This document shows, in pieces, positions 45,128 through 53,961 of a stretch of 64,000 nt of DNA. Positions within the stretch are counted from its first letter, which is position 1; every line of letters starts with the position of its first letter. The notes under the pieces are model-generated. The model was not told the origin of the DNA. It did not search any database and saw nothing but the letters and a program-made list of their open reading frames with translations. The position numbers and the translations under genes are program-made. Source of the stretch: Streptomyces sp. SirexAA-E (GTDB lineage Bacteria > Actinomycetota > Actinomycetes > Streptomycetales > Streptomycetaceae); the NCBI RefSeq assembly GCF_000177195.2, contig NC_015953.1, positions 1,612,001 to 1,676,000 of the forward strand, in the 5' to 3' direction.

Positions 45128-46446
45128 TGCTGGGGCACCTTCCAACCGAACCTTGCCTTGAGCGCGGCGCCGTGGGCGGGGAGGTCCTCCGCCTCGGCGA
45201 GGGTCACCACGTGGTGGGCGACCTCGGCGAGCGCGTCCCGCGTGTAGTCGACGATGTGGATGCCGCGCAGGAAGGACTGCACGGACAGGCCCGAGGAGTG
45301 GCAGGCGCAACCGCCGGTGGGCAGGACGTGGTTGGAGCCGGCGCAGTAGTCGCCGAGGGAGACGGGCGCGTACGGGCCGACGAAGACCGCCCCCGCGTTG
45401 CGGACCCGGTCGGCGACGGCGGCGGCGTCGGCGGTCTGGATCTCCAGGTGCTCGGCGGCGTACGCGTCGACGACCTTCAGGCCGTCCTCGATGCCGTCGA
45501 CCAGGACGATCGCGGACTGGCGGCCGGCCAGGGCCGGTTCGATCCGGTCCTGGACGTGCTTGGTCACGGCGACCTGGGCGGCCAGCTCGGCCTCGGTGGC
45601 GGCGGCCAGTTCCTCGGAGTCGGTGACGAGCACGGCGGCGGCCATCGGGTCGTGCTCGGCCTGGCTGATGAGGTCGGCGGCGACGTGCACCGGGTCGGCG
45701 CTCGCGTCCGCGAGGATCGCGATCTCGGTGGGCCCGGCCTCGGCGTCGATGCCGATCCGGCCCTTGAGCAGGCGCTTGGCGGCGGCGACGTAGATGTTGC
45801 CGGGGCCGGTGACGAGGTTCACGGGCAGGCAGTCCGCGGTGCCGTACGCGAACATCGCGACGGCCTGGGACCCCCCGGCCGCGTACACCTCGTCGACGCC
45901 GAGGAGGGCGCAGGCCGCCAGGATCGTCGGGTGGGGCAGGCCGCCGAAGTCCTTCTGCGGCGGGGAGGCGACGGCGACGCCCTCGACTCCCGCCTCCTGG
46001 GCCGGGACGACGTTCATCACGACGGACGAGGGGTAGACCGAGCGCCCGCCCGGCACGTACAGCCCGACGCGCTCGACGGGCACCCACTTCTCGGTGACGG
46101 TGCCGCCGGGGACGACCTGGGTGGTGTGCGTGGCGCGGCGCTGCTCGCGGTGGACGAGGCGGGCGCGGCGGATCGACTCCTCCAGCGCCGCGCGCACGGC
46201 GGGGTCGAGCTCCTCCAGCGCGGCGGTGATCGCGGCGGCCGGGACCCGCAGCGTCTCGGGGCGGACGCCGTCGAATTTCTCTCCCCACTCGATCACTGCC
46301 GCCGAGCCACGATGGCGTACGTCCTCGCAGATCGGCCGCACCGTCTCCAGGGCGGCTTCCACGTCGAACTCGGCACGGGGCAGCAGGTCGCGCAGGTCGC
46401 CGCCCTCGGGGAGGGCGGTGCCGCGCAGATCGATTCGAGAGATCAC
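45124..46446 (-). CDS. hisD: Histidinol dehydrogenase
   Basis: A 440-residue Zn- and NAD-dependent enzyme oxidising histidinol to histidine in two steps. It has [24 protein letters not shown], the zinc-ligand region [16 protein letters not shown], and [24 protein letters not shown] as in actinobacterial HisD. It is the first gene of the his operon. The GTG has no ribosome-binding site; GAGAAT lies 6 nt before it, suggesting a leaderless transcript. Confidence 0.98.
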   Translation of the reverse strand: MISRIDLRGTALPEGGDLRDLLPRAEFDVEAALETVRPICEDVRHRGSAAVIEWGEKFDGVRPETLRVPAAAITAALEELDPAVRAALEESIRRARLVHREQRRATHTTQVVPGGTVTEKWVPVERVGLYVPGGRSVYPSSVVMNVVPAQEAGVEGVAVASPPQKDFGGLPHPTILAACALLGVDEVYAAGGSQAVAMFAYGTADCLPVNLVTGPGNIYVAAAKRLLKGRIGIDAEAGPTEIAILADASADPVHVAADLISQAEHDPMAAAVLVTDSEELAAATEAELAAQVAVTKHVQDRIEPALAGRQSAIVLVDGIEDGLKVVDAYAAEHLEIQTADAAAVADRVRNAGAVFVGPYAPVSLGDYCAGSNHVLPTGGCACHSSGLSVQSFLRGIHIVDYTRDALAEVAHHVVTLAEAEDLPAHGAALKARFGWKVPQQ

Positions 46447-46452
46447 ACCGCA

Positions 46453-46458
46453 ATTCTC
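46453..46458 (-). promoter_or_regulatory. -10-like hexamer GAGAAT before hisD
   Basis: On the minus strand GAGAAT ends 6 nt before the hisD GTG, the spacing of a leaderless transcript; a -35 is not clear. Confidence 0.35.
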
Positions 46459-46606
46459 TCAGACCGCCTGCGGCGCCCGGTCGCCCGTATCACTGGCTGA
46501 TACATCTCATGGCCGTCCGTGCTGACCAAGAGTGTTCAGTTCGTCACACAAAGGGAAGAACGGCACTACGAGGCGCGGGAGGTTCCGCGCACGTGGAGGT
46601 GAGGCA

Positions 46607-48208
46607 GTGACCGAACCGCACGACGGAGAGATCCCCGACGGCCTCAGCGCCGCCGAGCTCGGCATGTGGCAGTCCTTCCGCAACGGCACGACCTACGACC
46701 TGCGCGCACGCGATCCGGTGCGCGACGACCCCTTCACCCCGCACGCCTGGGGCCCCGAGCGCAGCGTCGACGCGCGGACGGTGGCGCGCCTGCTCCTGGA
46801 CGGACCGCCGGCCCGGCCGGGCCGGGTGGCCGCGCTCAAGCTCCGGGGCGTGCGGATCGCGGGGAAGCTGGACCTGGCGGGCGGCAGGGTGGCCCCGTAC
46901 GTGGAGTTCACGGGGTGCCGCTTCGAGCAGGAGGTCGTGCTGCCGGAGTGCCACTTCACGACGCTGCGGATGGTGGGCTGCCAGGTACCGAGACTGGACG
47001 CCGCACGGCTGCACACGGAGGGGGATCTGCATCTGCCGCGCTGCCGGGTCGAACGGGGCATCCGGCTGACCGACGCCCAGATCGGCACGGACCTGCTGAT
47101 CAGCCAGCTCTCCGTGGGACCCGACCGGCGGGGCCGCGCCTTCGTCGGCGACGGGATGTCGGTGGCGCAGGACCTGCAGGCCGAGATGATCGAGACCCGT
47201 GGCGAGCTGAGCCTGCGCGGGGCGACCGTCGGGGGCTCGCTGAGCCTGCGCGGCAGCCGACTGCGGGCCGTGGACGGACGGCGCGCGCTGAACGCCCCGC
47301 AGCTCAGCGTGGAGCGCACGCTGTACATGACCGAGGCCTGGGTGAGCCTGGAGACCGGCAACCAGGGCACCACTCCCCCGTACGGCATCGCGCACGGCGG
47401 CGGACCGGCCCGCGGGACACGCGCCCAGGTGTTCGAGTGCCGGGGCGCGGTGCGGCTGGACGACGGGCGGTTCGGGGACGCGGTGGACCTGCACAAGGCC
47501 CGGTTCGTCCTGGCCGGGCCGGAGGAGCTGTCGCTGCGCCGGATCGCCACGCCCGAGCTGCGCTTCAACGCGGAGCGTCCGGAACAGGGCCGGGTCGTGC
47601 TCAACGGCGCGAAGGTCGTGACGCTGATCGACGTGTCGACCAGCTGGCCGGGCCCGGGCGGACTGGCCATGGGCGGCTTCGTCTACGAGAACCTCGTCCC
47701 GTACGGCCACTTCCCGCTCTCCCGGCGCCTGGAGTGGGTGCTGGCCGCGACCCCGGAGTACGTCCCGGAGCCGTACGAGCGCCTCGCGACCGTGCTGCGC
47801 AGCTGCGGGGAGGACGCGGACGCGCGCGAGGTGCTGCTCGCCAAGCAGCGCCGCCGCCGGGAGACGCTGCCGGCGGCGGGCCGAGCCTGGGGCTACCTCC
47901 AGGACTGGGCGGTGGCGTACGGGTACCGGCCTGGCCGGGCCCTGGTGTGGATGGCGGTGCTGTGGGCGGCGGGGACGGTGGCGTTCTCGCGGTACCAGCC
48001 TCCGTCGATCAAGGGCGACGAGCATCCGGAGTGGAACGCCGCGCTGTTCGCGCTGGACCTGCTGGTGCCGGTGATCGATCTCGGGCAGGTCGGTTACTGG
48101 CGGCTGGAGGGCGGCTGGCAGTGGACGGCTGCGGGCCTCGTGCTGGTGGGGTGGATATTGGCCACCACCGTGGCGGCGGGCGCCTCCCGGCTGCTGCGCC
48201 GGAGTTGA
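46607..48208 (+). CDS. Membrane protein with beta-helix-like (pentapeptide-like) repeat domain
   Basis: 533 residues from GTG at 46607, which follows GGAGGTGAG. The N-terminal segment (LSAAELGMWQSFRNGTTYDLR) and the RTVARLLLDGPPARPGRVAALKLRGVRIAGKLDLAGG region are typical of Streptomyces proteins loosely annotated as pentapeptide-like or membrane-associated oxidoreductases. Residues 70-360 consist of recurrent short strands with LDL, LRL or LSLRG steps at about 20-residue spacing, suggesting a right-handed beta-helix. The C-terminus carries two or three transmembrane helices (ALVWMAVLWAAGTVAFSRY and WTAAGLVLVGWILATTVAAG). No catalytic motif is evident, and function is unknown. It is monocistronic and divergent from hisD. 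Confidence 0.75.
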   Translation: MTEPHDGEIPDGLSAAELGMWQSFRNGTTYDLRARDPVRDDPFTPHAWGPERSVDARTVARLLLDGPPARPGRVAALKLRGVRIAGKLDLAGGRVAPYVEFTGCRFEQEVVLPECHFTTLRMVGCQVPRLDAARLHTEGDLHLPRCRVERGIRLTDAQIGTDLLISQLSVGPDRRGRAFVGDGMSVAQDLQAEMIETRGELSLRGATVGGSLSLRGSRLRAVDGRRALNAPQLSVERTLYMTEAWVSLETGNQGTTPPYGIAHGGGPARGTRAQVFECRGAVRLDDGRFGDAVDLHKARFVLAGPEELSLRRIATPELRFNAERPEQGRVVLNGAKVVTLIDVSTSWPGPGGLAMGGFVYENLVPYGHFPLSRRLEWVLAATPEYVPEPYERLATVLRSCGEDADAREVLLAKQRRRRETLPAAGRAWGYLQDWAVAYGYRPGRALVWMAVLWAAGTVAFSRYQPPSIKGDEHPEWNAALFALDLLVPVIDLGQVGYWRLEGGWQWTAAGLVLVGWILATTVAAGASRLLRRS

Positions 48209-48429
48209 CCCCGGACACCCCACCCGCCCCCGGGGTGCCGGAGGTGACGGCCCTCGAAAGGCCGGTCGAGGCCCGGCCGGAAGGCCGGGCCAGGGCAGCC
48301 TGAAGGTCGCATTCAAGCCGTTCGACGCCACTTCCTTTACCCTTTCTTGAATCTTTCCAGGGCAACCCTCGCACTCGCTACAGAAGCTTCACAGGGCCCC
48401 TCTGGCGCCGTCTCCACCAGCGCTTTTCA

Positions 48430-49455
48430 ATGGTCTGCACCATGGCATTCCTCCGTGCACTGCTGAGCTCCGCGCGCACGCCCCGGTCACGGCCGGGGCT
48501 GTCCGCCGCGCTGCCCGCCGACGAGGCGGTGCTGCTCGACGCACCCGACGAGCGGCTCTCCCCCGCCCTGGTGGCGGCGGCCCTGGGAGACTTCGGGCCG
48601 GCCGCCAAGCTCCTCGCCGGCACCCGGGACGCCGCCGACTGGGAGACCCGCGACCGCTGCCTGGCCCGCCTGGTGGCGTTCGCGGACAGCCGCGACGGCT
48701 GGCTGACCGACTGGCTGGCGGCCGCGCCGGGCGATCCGGACGCCCTGCTCGTCAAGGCGGAGCTGGCGGTCCGCCGGGCCTGGGCCTCCCCCGCCTACGC
48801 GGAGCTCCTGCGCGAGGTGGGGCCGCTGATCACGGCGGCGGCCGAGGCGGACCCGCGGGACCCGGTGCCGTGGCGGCTCGCGCTCGACCACGCCCGGGGG
48901 ACGCACGCCCCGCACACCGTCTTCGAGACCCTGTGGGAGCAGGCACTGCTCCGTTCCACCCACCACTACGGCTGCCATGTCGCCGCGCTCCAGTACCTCT
49001 CGGCCGCCTGGTACGGCTCGCACCGGGAGTGCTTCGACTTCGCGGAGCGGGCGGCCGAGGACGCCGTCGCCGACTCGCTGGTGCAGGCCCTGCCGGTACG
49101 GGCGGCGTTCGCGCTGCTGAGCGACGCCGCGGCCGCCGGGCGGGCCACGCCCGTGCAGGGGGAGCGGATCGACGCGGCCGCCGACCTCGCGATCGGGCTC
49201 TCCGCGGTCTTCCCGGCCGGTGATCCCTGGCCCGCCGAGGTGCGCAACCTCCTCGCCTGCGTCCTGGTGGCGCGAGGACGCGCGGACGAGGCGCTGGAGC
49301 AGTTCCGGCTCATCGGGCCGTACGCCACGTCGTTCCCCTGGGCGGCGGTGGCGGACGACGCGCTGGGCGGATTCCTCGACACCAGGACGGCGGTACGGCT
49401 CCGGGTGGCCTCTTCCGCCCCCTCGCGCGGACGGGCCGGCCGCCAGGGGGTGTGA
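48430..49455 (+). CDS. Hypothetical helical-repeat (TPR-like) protein
   Basis: 341 residues from ATG 48430; ATG 48442 (MAFLRALLSSAR) is an in-frame alternative and no strong ribosome-binding site favours either. The protein is almost entirely helical with paired amphipathic helices, for example WETRDRCLARLVAFADSR and AEVRNLLACVLVARGRADEALEQFRLIGPYA near the end, the latter like a TPR. The central WRLALDHARG and CFDFAERAAEDA are similar in style. No catalytic motif and no signal peptide are seen. An upstream 221-bp gap is relatively AT-rich (48300-48360), with ATTCAAG/CTTGAAT inverted arms 29 bp apart. Confidence 0.7.
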   Translation: MVCTMAFLRALLSSARTPRSRPGLSAALPADEAVLLDAPDERLSPALVAAALGDFGPAAKLLAGTRDAADWETRDRCLARLVAFADSRDGWLTDWLAAAPGDPDALLVKAELAVRRAWASPAYAELLREVGPLITAAAEADPRDPVPWRLALDHARGTHAPHTVFETLWEQALLRSTHHYGCHVAALQYLSAAWYGSHRECFDFAERAAEDAVADSLVQALPVRAAFALLSDAAAAGRATPVQGERIDAAADLAIGLSAVFPAGDPWPAEVRNLLACVLVARGRADEALEQFRLIGPYATSFPWAAVADDALGGFLDTRTAVRLRVASSAPSRGRAGRQGV

Positions 49456-49486
49456 GGGCAGGATCCGGGCGCCCGGGGTACCGCCC

Positions 49487-50083
49487 TCAGCGCCGTCCTT
49501 CCGCCGCGGTCCCGGGACTCCCGGGCCCTGCCGCGCGCGTCAGGACGCACGCGGCGTCCCGCGCCCGGAGCGCCGGTTCGGGCGTGCCGAGGACAGCCGC
49601 GGTGACGATCGCCCCCTCGGCGAGGAGGGCGAGCTGGTCGGCCAGTTCGACCGGCCGGCCGGCCGCCGTCACGAGCTGGGCGAGGTAGCCGTGGAAGGCC
49701 CTCTTGTGGTGCCGGGCCCGGGCCGCGACATCGGGTGAGACCGCGCTCATCTCACCGAAGGCGTTGACGAAGGCGCACCCGCGGTAATCCGGTTCCGAGA
49801 ACCACTCGTACAGCCAGTCGAACACGGCGGCGATCCGCTCCTCGGGCGCCGACCTCGCCTCGACGTGCTCGGCGAGGACCCGCAGCCACCGTGCGTCCCG
49901 CTGCCGCAGGAACTCCAGCACGAGCGCTTCCTTGGACGGGAACAGCTGGTAGAGGCGCTTGAGCGACACCCCGGACGTGTTGCGCACGGCGTCCATCCCG
50001 ACCGCCTGGACACCCCGGCTGTAGAACAGCTTCTCGGCCGCGTCGAGCACCCGCTCACGTGCCGCGGCGTCCCGATCAGCCAT
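49487..50083 (-). CDS. TetR family transcriptional regulator
   Basis: A 198-residue repressor. The N-terminal HTH is RERVLDAAEKLFYSRGVQAVGMDAVRNTSGVSLKRLYQLFPSKEALVLEFL. The C-terminal helical ligand domain includes WLYEWFSEPDYRGCAFVNAFGEMSA, typical of the group near YdeS/AcrR-like regulators. The ATG at 50083 follows GAGGGGGC; a longer frame to 50128 is less likely because it would overlap the operators. It is divergent from the DUF1348 gene. The perfect palindromes at 50120-50135 and 50155-50170 are its probable binding sites, giving autoregulation and control of the neighbour. Confidence 0.92.
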   Translation of the reverse strand: MADRDAAARERVLDAAEKLFYSRGVQAVGMDAVRNTSGVSLKRLYQLFPSKEALVLEFLRQRDARWLRVLAEHVEARSAPEERIAAVFDWLYEWFSEPDYRGCAFVNAFGEMSAVSPDVAARARHHKRAFHGYLAQLVTAAGRPVELADQLALLAEGAIVTAAVLGTPEPALRARDAACVLTRAAGPGSPGTAAEGRR

Positions 50084-50095
50084 CTGCGCCCCCTC

Positions 50096-50132
50096 GCATG
50101 GAGAACCGACGTTTGCATGGAGAACCAACGTT
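50096..50132. repeat. 18-bp direct repeat upstream of tetR
   Basis: GCATGGAGAACCRACGTT occurs twice, at 50096-50113 and 50115-50132, differing at one base. The second copy forms the left part of operator 1, and the first may be a degenerate third operator. Confidence 0.75.
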
Positions 50133-50135
50133 CTC
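50120..50135. promoter_or_regulatory. TetR operator 1
   Basis: Perfect palindrome GAGAAC-CAAC-GTTCTC in the divergent promoter region between tetR and the DUF1348 gene. Confidence 0.75.
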
Positions 50136-50154
50136 TACGTTAGCAAGCGAGGTC

Positions 50155-50170
50155 GAGAACGACCGTTCTC
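50155..50170. promoter_or_regulatory. TetR operator 2
   Basis: Perfect palindrome GAGAAC-GACC-GTTCTC with the same arms as operator 1, centre-to-centre distance 35 bp. Confidence 0.75.
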
Positions 50171-50234
50171 AATGAGGACCTCCAGGACCTCACCGGACCT
50201 CGGTGAGGCGGGAGCGCGAAGGAGCTGAGCCGAC

Positions 50235-50708
50235 ATGGCCGACGAGAGCCGCCCGCCGGTGCCGCCGTTCACCCGGGAGACCGCCGTCGAGAAGGTCCGA
50301 TCCGCCGAGGCCGCGTGGAACACGCGGGACCCGCGGGGTGTGTCGCTGGCCTACATGGCGGACTCCCGCTGGCGCAACCGCACGGAGTTCGCCACGGGCC
50401 GCGACGAGATCGTCGCGCTGCTGACCCGCAAGTGGAACACCGAACTCGACTACCGGCTGATCAAGGAGCTGTGGGCGCACGACGGCAGCCGCATCGCCGT
50501 GCGCTTCGCCTACGAGCACCGCGACGACGCCGGGAACTGGTACCGCTCCCTCGGCAACGAGAACTGGGAGTTCGACGAGCACGGCCTGATGCACACGCGC
50601 CACGCCTCCATCAACACCCTGCCGATCGCCGAATCCGAGCGCGCGTTCCTCTGGCCGCCGGGCCGCCGCCCCGACGGCCATCCCGGCCTGAGCGATCTCG
50701 GCTTCTGA
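50235..50708 (+). CDS. DUF1348 / nuclear transport factor 2-like protein (SnoaL-like fold)
   Basis: A 157-residue protein from the ATG at 50235 with AAGGAG 10 nt upstream. It has the complete DUF1348 signature: [88 protein letters not shown]. The NTF2-like cone fold usually binds a small hydrophobic ligand; the enzyme activity is not known. The gene is controlled by a divergent TetR with clear operators, so it may act on the repressor's ligand. An inverted repeat GTGCGGC/GCCGCAC at 50722-50744 may be its terminator. Confidence 0.9.
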   Translation: MADESRPPVPPFTRETAVEKVRSAEAAWNTRDPRGVSLAYMADSRWRNRTEFATGRDEIVALLTRKWNTELDYRLIKELWAHDGSRIAVRFAYEHRDDAGNWYRSLGNENWEFDEHGLMHTRHASINTLPIAESERAFLWPPGRRPDGHPGLSDLGF

Positions 50709-50826
50709 GGACGCCTGAGGGGTGCGGCACGCGACCCGCCGCACGTCACCGCGGACGGATCGGAGCGGATCGGGGCCGCGAGATCATGCCGTCGCCCCTC
50801 TGGCGTCCATCTCGGTCACACCCCAT

Positions 50827-50832
50827 TAGGCT
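50827..50832 (+). promoter_or_regulatory. -10-like hexamer TAGGCT
   Basis: TAGGCT lies 8 nt before the GTG of the LON-domain gene; no Shine-Dalgarno sequence is seen between. Confidence 0.35.
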
Positions 50833-50840
50833 TGAGCGCT

Positions 50841-51626
50841 GTGACCACCGCTCGTCTTCCCCTCTTCCCGCTGAACGCGGTGCTGTTCCCCGGCCTCGTG
50901 CTGCCGCTCAACGTCTTCGAGGAGCGTTATCGCGCCATGATGCGCGAGCTCGCGACGACCGATGAGGACGCACCGCGCCGTTTCGTGGTCGTCGCGATCC
51001 GCGACGGCCGCGAGAGTGCCCGCACGGGCACGGGGATGCCCGCCGCGGCCCCCGCCCCGGGCACCGACGAGCGAGCGCCGGGCGAAGGCTTCGGCCCCGA
51101 CCCGATCCAGTCCTTCCACCGGGTGGGATGCGTCGCGGACGCGGCGAAGATCCGGGAGCGGGCCGACGGCAGCTTCGAGGTCCTGGCGACCGGCACCGTC
51201 CGGGTCCGGCTGCTCTCGGTCGACGCGAGCGGCCCGTATCTCACCGCCGAGGTGGAGGACCTCCCGGAGAATCCGGCAGCGGAGGACGACGAGGCGCGGG
51301 GGAAGTCCGCCCAGGAGGAGGCGGCGGCCCTCTCCGAGGGCGTCCTGAGAGCCTTCCGCGGCTACCAGAAGCGGCTCGCCGGAGCCGGCGAGCGCTCCCT
51401 GACCACCGGTGCGGACCTGCCGGACGACCCCTCGGTGGTCTCCTACCTGGTGGCCGCGGCGGCCGTACTGGACCTCCCGACGAAGCAGCGGCTGCTCCAG
51501 GCACCGGACACCGCGACGCGGCTGCGCGAGGAGCTGGCCCTCCTGCGCAAGGAGACGGCCGTCATCCGGCACCTGCCGTCGCTGCCGGCCGTCGACCTGA
51601 CCCGCGCCCCGACCCACCCCAACTGA
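50841..51626 (+). CDS. LON peptidase substrate-binding domain-containing protein
   Basis: A 261-residue protein with the Lon N-terminal (LAN) domain: RLPLFPLNAVLFPGLVLPLNVFEERYRAMMRE, then VGCVADAAKIRERADGSFEVLATGTVRVRLLSVD, and a C-terminal helical bundle. No ATPase or protease domain follows, so it is a stand-alone substrate-recognition-like protein, common in actinobacteria. GTG at 50841 is preferred; a TTG at 50832 is in frame. A TAGGCT box 8 nt upstream of GTG suggests a leaderless mRNA. It is followed 15 bp later by ybaK. Confidence 0.9.
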   Translation: MTTARLPLFPLNAVLFPGLVLPLNVFEERYRAMMRELATTDEDAPRRFVVVAIRDGRESARTGTGMPAAAPAPGTDERAPGEGFGPDPIQSFHRVGCVADAAKIRERADGSFEVLATGTVRVRLLSVDASGPYLTAEVEDLPENPAAEDDEARGKSAQEEAAALSEGVLRAFRGYQKRLAGAGERSLTTGADLPDDPSVVSYLVAAAAVLDLPTKQRLLQAPDTATRLREELALLRKETAVIRHLPSLPAVDLTRAPTHPN

Positions 51627-51641
51627 CCGAGGACCCCGGCC

Positions 51642-52142
51642 GTGGCGAAGAAGCCGAAGAAGCAGCAGCCGGGCGGCACCCCGGCGACGGTCGCGTTGAC
51701 CGCGTCGGGCACCGCCTTCACGGTCCACTCCTACGACCACGACCCGTCGTCCCCGTCGTACGGCGAGGAGGCCGCCGAGGCGCTCGGCGTCTCTCCGGAC
51801 CGGGTGTTCAAGACGCTGGTCGCCGACGTGGACGGTGAGCTGGTCGTCGCGGTGGTGCCGGTGGCGGGTTCGCTGGACCTGAAGGCGCTGGCGGCCGCGG
51901 TGGGCGGCAAACGGGCCGCGATGGCGGACCCGGCGGCCGCGGAACGCACCACGGGCTACGTCCGGGGCGGCATCTCCCCGCTGGGTCAGCGCAAGCGCCT
52001 GCGCACGGTGCTGGACGCCTCCGCGGAGGGCCACGCCACGATCTGCGTCTCGGCAGGCCGCCGCGGCCTGGAGGTCGAACTCACCCCCACGGCCCTGACC
52101 ACCCTGACCCGGGCGACACTGGCGCCGATCGGCCGCGCGTAA
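51642..52142 (+). CDS. ybaK: Cys-tRNA(Pro)/Cys-tRNA(Cys) deacylase YbaK
   Basis: A 166-residue trans-editing protein that hydrolyses mischarged Cys-tRNA(Pro). YbaK/EbsC-domain features: TAFTVHSYDHDPSSPSYGEEAAEALG, VFKTLVADVDGELVVAVVPV (with the invariant Lys), and YVRGGISPLGQRKRL near residue 105, followed by CVSAGRRGLEVELTPTAL. GTG start. It lies 15 bp after the LON-domain gene, so it is probably co-transcribed. A self-complementary GC run follows the stop. Confidence 0.95.
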   Translation: MAKKPKKQQPGGTPATVALTASGTAFTVHSYDHDPSSPSYGEEAAEALGVSPDRVFKTLVADVDGELVVAVVPVAGSLDLKALAAAVGGKRAAMADPAAAERTTGYVRGGISPLGQRKRLRTVLDASAEGHATICVSAGRRGLEVELTPTALTTLTRATLAPIGRA

Positions 52143-52200
52143 CGTCCGGGGGCCCGGCCCTGCCCGCCCGGGCGGGGGCCCACTCAGCCCGTCCCGCGTT

Positions 52201-52989
52201 CTAGGACCGCCGCGGCCACCCGTCCGCAGTCCCGCTCGCGCCACCGTCGGCCCCCGCCCCGGAATCCCCCTCGGCCCCGGCGCCGGAATCGACCGACGCC
52301 GACGGACCGTCCACGACGCCGGCCCCGGCCCCGGGGGCAGGCGCAGGCCCGAACGCCTGTCCCGACCCCCAGAACTCCCACTCCGGCTCGGGATCCCTCG
52401 GCCCGAACACCCACGTCAGCAGCAGGTGCACGATCATCGCCGCGATCGGCCAGGCCAGCACCGCCGCCCCCACCGCGTGCAGTTCCAGCGGCGCGTCGAA
52501 CGTCACGCCCTTGCCGGCCTCCTTGGCATGGGCCACCACGTCCGACGTCGGGCCCAGCCACGTACCCACCCCCCACGCGAGCAGCGAGCCGAGCAGTCCG
52601 CCGAGAGCGAGTCCCACCACCAGCGGGATACCTCCGCGCCGGCGCAGGAGGAAGACGGCCACCGCGGACACCAGACCGAAGGCGAGGGCCAGCAGCACGA
52701 AGGTGCCGTCCGCCCCGATGGCCTCCTCGCCCTCGCTGTCCTTGAGGTACACGGCCGTGTCGTCGGAGACCAGCGGCACGCGCGGCGCGAGCCACAGCCA
52801 CAGCAGACCGAGCAGGAGTCCCGCAGCCGTCAGCAGCAGGGCGGTCACGGCTGCCCGCACCAGTTCCGCGCGCCGCTCCGCCGCGGTGGGCGGCACCAGG
52901 CCGCCGGACGCGAGACGGGACCCGGAGGGCGGAGCCTGCCACGGGTCGTGGGGGTCGGGCTGATGCGGCGGCGTCAACGGTGCGGTCAC
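52201..52989 (-). CDS. Conserved multi-pass membrane protein
   Basis: A 262-residue protein from GTG at 52989 (VTAPLTPPHQPDPHDPW). A Pro-rich head precedes four transmembrane helices (AAVTALLLTAAGLLLGLLWLW, FVLLALAFGLVSAVAVFLL, IPLVVGLALGGLLGSLLAWGVG and AVLAWPIAAMIVHLLLTWVF), with an extracytoplasmic DDTAVYLKDSEGEEAIGADG loop between the first two. The Ala/Gly/Ser/Asp-rich tail is unstructured. It is a conserved Streptomyces protein whose function I do not know. It lies downstream of an ABC exporter on the same strand. Confidence 0.75.
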   Translation of the reverse strand: MTAPLTPPHQPDPHDPWQAPPSGSRLASGGLVPPTAAERRAELVRAAVTALLLTAAGLLLGLLWLWLAPRVPLVSDDTAVYLKDSEGEEAIGADGTFVLLALAFGLVSAVAVFLLRRRGGIPLVVGLALGGLLGSLLAWGVGTWLGPTSDVVAHAKEAGKGVTFDAPLELHAVGAAVLAWPIAAMIVHLLLTWVFGPRDPEPEWEFWGSGQAFGPAPAPGAGAGVVDGPSASVDSGAGAEGDSGAGADGGASGTADGWPRRS

Positions 52990-53072
52990 GGTGACATCGT
53001 GCCAGGCCGCCCCCGCCGATGCCTCACCGGACCGGCCACGCCCGGCATGACGCGGCCGCGTCCCGCCAGGAC

Positions 53073-53924
53073 TCAGCGCACCGCGGCCCGCCGGTACGCC
53101 CACGTGGCCACGGCCAGCGACAGCACGCCCACGGCGGCGCACACCGCGAGGTCGAGCGCCACGACGGCCCAGTCCGGGTGGGCGTCGAAGGACCGGGACA
53201 GCGCCTCCACCCCGTACGTCGACGGCAGCAGGTCGCGTGCCCAGCCGACCGGCCCGGGAAGCCGCTCGGCCGGCAGGACGCCCAGCAGCAGCGCCGCGGA
53301 CATGCCCAGCTGCCCCAGCAGCGTCGCCAGCTCCGCCCGGGGCGCCAGCAGCCCCAGCGCCGCCCCCAGGCCGGACAGGGCGGCCCCGGACAGCGGGATG
53401 ACGGCGACGAGGACCCAGAGGTGGGTCAGCGGCAGCCCGAACAGCACACTGCCCGCCACCGCCGTGACCACGGTCCCCGGCACGGTGAAGGAGGCGTACG
53501 CGCCCGCCGCTCCCAGCACCACCGCGGCCGGCGGCACCGGCAGCGTGGCGTAGTGGTCGAGGCCGCCGCCCGCCCGGAGCTGGCCGAAGTACTGGGCGAG
53601 CAGGTTGAGCGCGACGAAGGCCACGACCAGCACGCTGGAGCCGGCGACGACGGCCCGCGCCTCCGTGCCGCCGTCGACGACCCCGCGCATCAGCACCATG
53701 ATCCCGATGGACTGGAAGGTCGCGACGAACAGGAGCGGGATCCGGGCCACCCGGGCCCGGGAGAGCTGCGCCCGGTAGACGGCGGCCAGCGAGGGCAGCA
53801 GCCGGGCCCGCGGTGCGAGGGGCGCGGGAGCGGTGCGGGCTGCGGGGCCCGGCCGGCCGCTCGTGGTCCGGGCCGGCCGTCCGGACACCTTCTGTACGGC
53901 CTCCGCGGGAACGATGCTCGTCAC
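53073..53924 (-). CDS. ABC-2 type transporter permease
   Basis: A 283-residue integral membrane protein (GTG start) with about six transmembrane helices and an N-terminal cytoplasmic Pro/Ala/Arg-rich stretch. The ABC-2 fold shows a VYRAQLSRARVARIPLLFVATFQSIGIMVLMRG start and a YFGQLRAGGGLDHYATLPVPPAAVVLG elbow region. It pairs with the ATPase 37 bp upstream to form an exporter of unknown substrate, possibly a drug or lipid. Confidence 0.88.
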   Translation of the reverse strand: MTSIVPAEAVQKVSGRPARTTSGRPGPAARTAPAPLAPRARLLPSLAAVYRAQLSRARVARIPLLFVATFQSIGIMVLMRGVVDGGTEARAVVAGSSVLVVAFVALNLLAQYFGQLRAGGGLDHYATLPVPPAAVVLGAAGAYASFTVPGTVVTAVAGSVLFGLPLTHLWVLVAVIPLSGAALSGLGAALGLLAPRAELATLLGQLGMSAALLLGVLPAERLPGPVGWARDLLPSTYGVEALSRSFDAHPDWAVVALDLAVCAAVGVLSLAVATWAYRRAAVR

Positions 53925-53961
53925 CGGGTGCAGCCCCCCTTCGACTTCGAACAGTTCGTGT

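Noticed and set aside
52150..52181. Self-complementary GGGCCC...GGGCCC region after ybaK
   Set aside because: Pairing is patchy and could be random in such GC-rich DNA, although a terminator is possible between these convergent genes.
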